From: Phoronis australis
Taxonomy: Eukaryota; Phoronida; Phoronidae
Direction of reading: 5' to 3'
DNA length: 64,000 nucleotides
NCBI GenBank assembly: GCA_002633005.1
Contig: NMRA01000075.1
Span: 198,713-262,712 of the forward strand
The first letter of the stretch is position 1. Each line of letters opens with the position of its first letter. Positions 61,301-64,000 of this stretch are shown piece by piece. Below the pieces are notes generated by a model. It had not been told where the DNA came from, did no database searches, and saw only the letters and a list, made by a program, of their open reading frames with translations. A program made the position numbers and the translations under genes.

Positions 61301-63102
61301 GTTGGTCTTACATATTCTTTACTGCAACAGGATTTCGTTTCCATTACTAACAAACCTGTAAAAAAAACAGTGACTCAAGAAAACACGTCATTGTTTATTG
61401 GGGTTTGCCAGCCATAAAATTCCGGATTAAAAAATGGCCGATGTACACATTGCATGCAAATTTCGGTAAATCCCGATCAGATGAACACATGGTAATCTTT
61501 TTTAACCACAAAGCGCTCTGGTGAAAAAATTTTAAACATTGACAGCCAAACAGGGGTAAACTACACCTTTAACCCAACAACGCAGAGTCTGTTTGATAAA
61601 AGAGGAATTAGCCTAGCCTTCCTCCTAAATAATGACTAATACTAGTGTTTGGCATTAAGAGCTTCAAGTTTAAGTGAGTCAAGATACAGTGTAACCTTGT
61701 AGTAGCTAATATCAAAAAAGAAATTGAATCTCTTCTTATACAGATTTTCAAATTTTATCACTACTAAAGATTTGAGTATGACTTGAGAATGAATCAGTAA
61801 ATCCAGCAAGTTAACATAATTTTTAAAGGAAATATTGCATGTATGGATGCCAATCAAAATATCTTACCACCGAGTCGTAAGGAAATCGACCAATAGCCAT
61901 CTCAAATAAGGATATTCCCACGCTCCACACATCTGACTGGATTTTGTATTCACTTCCGAGTATTCGCTCAGGCTGTGAGTAAAAAACGTGGGTTACATAA
62001 GATTACTCTTGCAGCAAAGCACAATGGAAAGACAGTGGTGACACCCAATTAACGGCAGATTGGCACTTAGTCCAAAAAAAATCTACAAGCTTTCTGCTTT
62101 CAGAAAATAAATAAATCGCTTCTCTTAATGAGTTAAATTCTGTAGTTTTATCGATAATTAGTTGAATAAAAGCTTGTAGACAGGGTCATACATAACTCTA
62201 AGACATTCTTTGAGGCTTGTTCAAGGAGGGCCAGTAAAATTTTCCAAAAAATATTTCAAAACTTATGTTTCCGACCACAACACCAAGCTCAGTGGCAATT
62301 GTCAGTTGCCAAACTGACAACACTGAAATAGCATACAATCCTCACACAATCAAATTGAAACAGGACAAAAAACTAGAGAAGGCCACAGGCTATTTAAATT
62401 GGANACCCGCTAAGTCATAAAATGGTAATTGCCGACCGAGGACACGCTTAATCCGAATTGGTCGTCTACGCTAGGCGACCAATTAGCCGACCCAAGTGCC
62501 GACCACAGAGGCGACTCAGCAGACGGCTCCTAGCCGACCGTTGTTGGTCGGCTGCTGGTCGGCTAGACGACCGGTCGACGGCCGGTCGTCGACCAATTTC
62601 CGACCGGTCGGCCAAAAATTCGTGATGTGTGCTGTATGTTTCCGACCACAACACCAAGCTCAGTGGCAATTGTCAGTTGCCAAACTGACAACACTGAAAT
62701 AGCATAAATCCTCACACAATCAAATTGAAACAGGACAAAAAACTAGAGAAGGCCACAGGCTATTTAAATTGGACCATAAATTTGAGAAGCTGTGGGTCAA
62801 TTGACCCATACCCACATTTTTCTAAAACAACACTTGAATATTTATCCAATGCATTCACTAAATAGGGTTAGAGTTCTATGACACTGCTGAGCACCTGTTT
62901 TAACAAATTGAGACTATAGCCGGGGACTGGCGAAACGGAATCTCACTAAGAACTAAAGTGTTTATAGAGAGACTTACGGCCATGTAGGCATTACTTCCCA
63001 CATATGTCCTAGCAATAGAGGTCACTAGTTGTACACTGACACCAAAATCACAAAGTTTCACTTGTCCCTGACTATTGACCAACATATTGGATGGCTTCAC
63101 AT
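58338..63102 (-). CDS. MAP2K5: MAP2K5 (MEK5), C-terminal part of kinase domain
   Basis: Dual-specificity kinase that activates ERK5. The last five exons are present: 63102-62978, 61972-61868, 61146-61028, 60233-60188 and 58457-58338 (stop TGA). All phases match. The first gives [10 protein letters not shown], the DFG motif (CDFGVSVQL) and the activation loop [14 protein letters not shown], in which the S and T match the MEK5 SIAKT phosphorylation pair; MEK1/2 have SMANS. The next gives APE-type PERILG and SDVWSVGI. Later exons give the C-lobe ([26 protein letters not shown]) and a short tail. The exons with the PB1 domain, glycine loop, catalytic lysine and HRD lie beyond the right edge. Introns carry a 32-bp and a 27-bp minisatellite and a 0.5 kb duplicated stretch around an N. 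Confidence 0.92.
58555..58714. repeat. Minisatellite, 32-bp unit x 5
   Basis: Five head-to-tail copies of AAATTGAACCAGGCATTTTA plus CTGCACAGTATC with no difference between copies. It lies in the last MAP2K5 intron, about 100 bp upstream (in gene direction) of the acceptor at 58458-58460. Perfect identity implies recent expansion or a collapsed or expanded assembly. Confidence 0.97.
58755..58870 (+). repeat. Dispersed repeat family B, copy 3
   Basis: AAGTCATAGACAATGCGTACATGAGCC...AATAAACTTTGAAACGTTTTCT matches 4116-4220 with substitutions. In the last MAP2K5 intron. Confidence 0.5.
59740..60140 (+). repeat. Dispersed repeat family A copy
   Basis: GTGGCTATTAACCTG...CCATCACAAAAACC...TAATGAAATTGGTCTTAAATTGTCC gives the same ordered blocks as the copies near 240-420 and 7220-7570. 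In a MAP2K5 intron. Confidence 0.55.
62264..62773 (+). repeat. Direct 136-bp duplication around an N, with CpG-dense insert
   Basis: 62268-62403 and 62638-62773 are the same sequence (one small indel). The N at 62404 stands at the end of the first copy. The intervening 62405-62637 contains a block at about 62455-62615 packed with CGACC/GGTCG words, far richer in CpG than its surroundings and bounded by AATTGGTCG / CGACCAATT. The likely picture is two haplotypes, one with an insertion, joined by the assembler. In a MAP2K5 intron. Confidence 0.75.
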
Positions 63103-63737
63103 CTGAAAGAATTCAAGTTAAATGAAAACAGAGAGAGAACAGTGGACATAGAGGAACACATTAGATTAGGAATAGGGTAATACCCTTCCCATGTACATTA
63201 GAAAATGAATACAAAAATGTGGATTACAGCACAAAATACTACTTATCTGCGGTGCATCTGACGATTCGTCCAGACACATAATTAGGAAATTAACCAGTCT
63301 CCAAATACCTGCTACCAACTTTTAACCTCCTTTAATCACGTTTTGCACCCGTTCAGTTCAGTGGTTTATGTTCAGGTGTATGTTAGTAGTCACTGTTTAT
63401 GTGACCGAGTTCCTGTGTCTTGCAATAGGATCGTCGATGTTTCAAAGCAGAAAAGGTACCAGACAATGTTATATGACACAAATACTATTGACTTTTTATA
63501 TTTTTCTTCCAGGACAAAAGAGAGTGCTATCTCTGTGTAATCCCAGACATCCCTATTTAGACATCCCGGATGCAAAAACATCAGTCGAAATTTTGTTAAG
63601 ATAACAAATGCCTACTCTGACAGATATATTTGTTTTTCAAATCAGTGATAATAGCATGACTGCCCAGTTAATAATCCCTGAAATCCCTAAAAAAACACCA
63701 TGGCCATTCTGCAAGAACTAAACATTAAAATATTTAC

Positions 63738-64000
63738 TGTGCATGTCTCACCTCTGTGCATTACTGTGCATGTCTCACCTCTGTGCATTACTGTGCATGT
63801 CTCACCTCTGTGCATTACTGTGCATGTCTCACCTCTGTGCATTACTGTGCATGTCTCACCTCTGTGCATTACTGTGCATGTCTCACCTCTGTTCATTACT
63901 GTGCATGTCTCACCTCTGTGCATTACTGTGCATGTCTCACCTCTGTGCATTACTGTGCATGTCTCACCTCTGTGCATTACTGTGCATGTCTCACCTCTGT
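63738..64000. repeat. Minisatellite, 27-bp unit, at least 9 copies, runs off the edge
   Basis: Head-to-tail copies of TGTGCATTACTGTGCATGTC plus TCACCTC, with one unit carrying GTTCATT. The unit is a multiple of three, so the minus strand reads as an open repeating nonapeptide; this follows from the repeat and is not evidence of a protein. In or upstream of MAP2K5 on the minus strand. Confidence 0.97.

Noticed and set aside
63687-63977. Open frame of a repeated nonapeptide on the minus strand
   Set aside because: It is the automatic translation of a 27-bp tandem repeat with no start context or flanking exons.
63738-64000. CRISPR-like appearance of regular short repeats
   Set aside because: Repeats are directly adjacent with no spacers, and the DNA is eukaryotic.

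Overview
This is metazoan nuclear DNA: AT-rich, with spliced genes (GT-AG introns of about 0.4-4 kb), many transposon relics and four isolated N positions. The genes are conserved animal genes, and the mix (a Wnt, a MEK5-type kinase, USE1, NDUFA13/GRIM-19, CIAO2A, a SAXO5/TEX45-like axonemal protein) fits an invertebrate bilaterian. A non-vertebrate deuterostome is my best guess, but the species cannot be fixed from sequence alone. Near-identical duplications beside two of the Ns suggest a highly heterozygous source animal.

Layout. 2.8-6.8 kb (+): the last three exons of a Wnt gene; its 5' exons lie off the left edge. 6.8-28 kb: gene-poor, repeat-rich DNA. It holds a 2.43 kb tandem duplication meeting at an N (8.5-13.4 kb), a foldback element (13.6-13.8 kb), a dead but otherwise complete piggyBac element with TTAA target sites and a nested MITE (14.7-18.0 kb), an abutting 1.4 kb terminal-inverted-repeat element (18.0-19.4 kb), a gag-like retroelement scrap (about 21.3-21.9 kb), and three decaying tandem copies of a spliced PHD-finger unit that I do not recognise (22.7-26.6 kb).

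28.6-63.1 kb is a compact block of five housekeeping and ciliary genes in alternating orientation. USE1 (-, six exons, complete) is head-to-head with a SAXO5/TEX45-like gene (+, seven exons, complete). NDUFA13 (-, five exons, complete) is head-to-head with CIAO2A (+); their start codons are 245 bp apart, so they probably share a promoter. The CIAO2A segment with the conserved PHC cysteine is missing at an N, so that break looks like an assembly gap and not decay. MAP2K5 (-) contributes its last five exons (activation loop to stop) and runs off the right edge. Introns carry foldback elements, SINE-like repeats and two minisatellites (32-bp and 27-bp units).

The genes do not form one pathway. 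USE1 acts in Golgi-to-ER membrane fusion, NDUFA13 in respiratory complex I, CIAO2A in cytosolic iron-sulfur protein assembly, SAXO5-like in axonemal microtubules, MAP2K5 in ERK5 signalling and Wnt in extracellular signalling. What links them is chromosomal: in human the same genes lie on 15q22-23 (CIAO2A, MAP2K5) and 19p13 (USE1, NDUFA13, TEX45), so the window looks like a piece of one ancestral animal linkage group.
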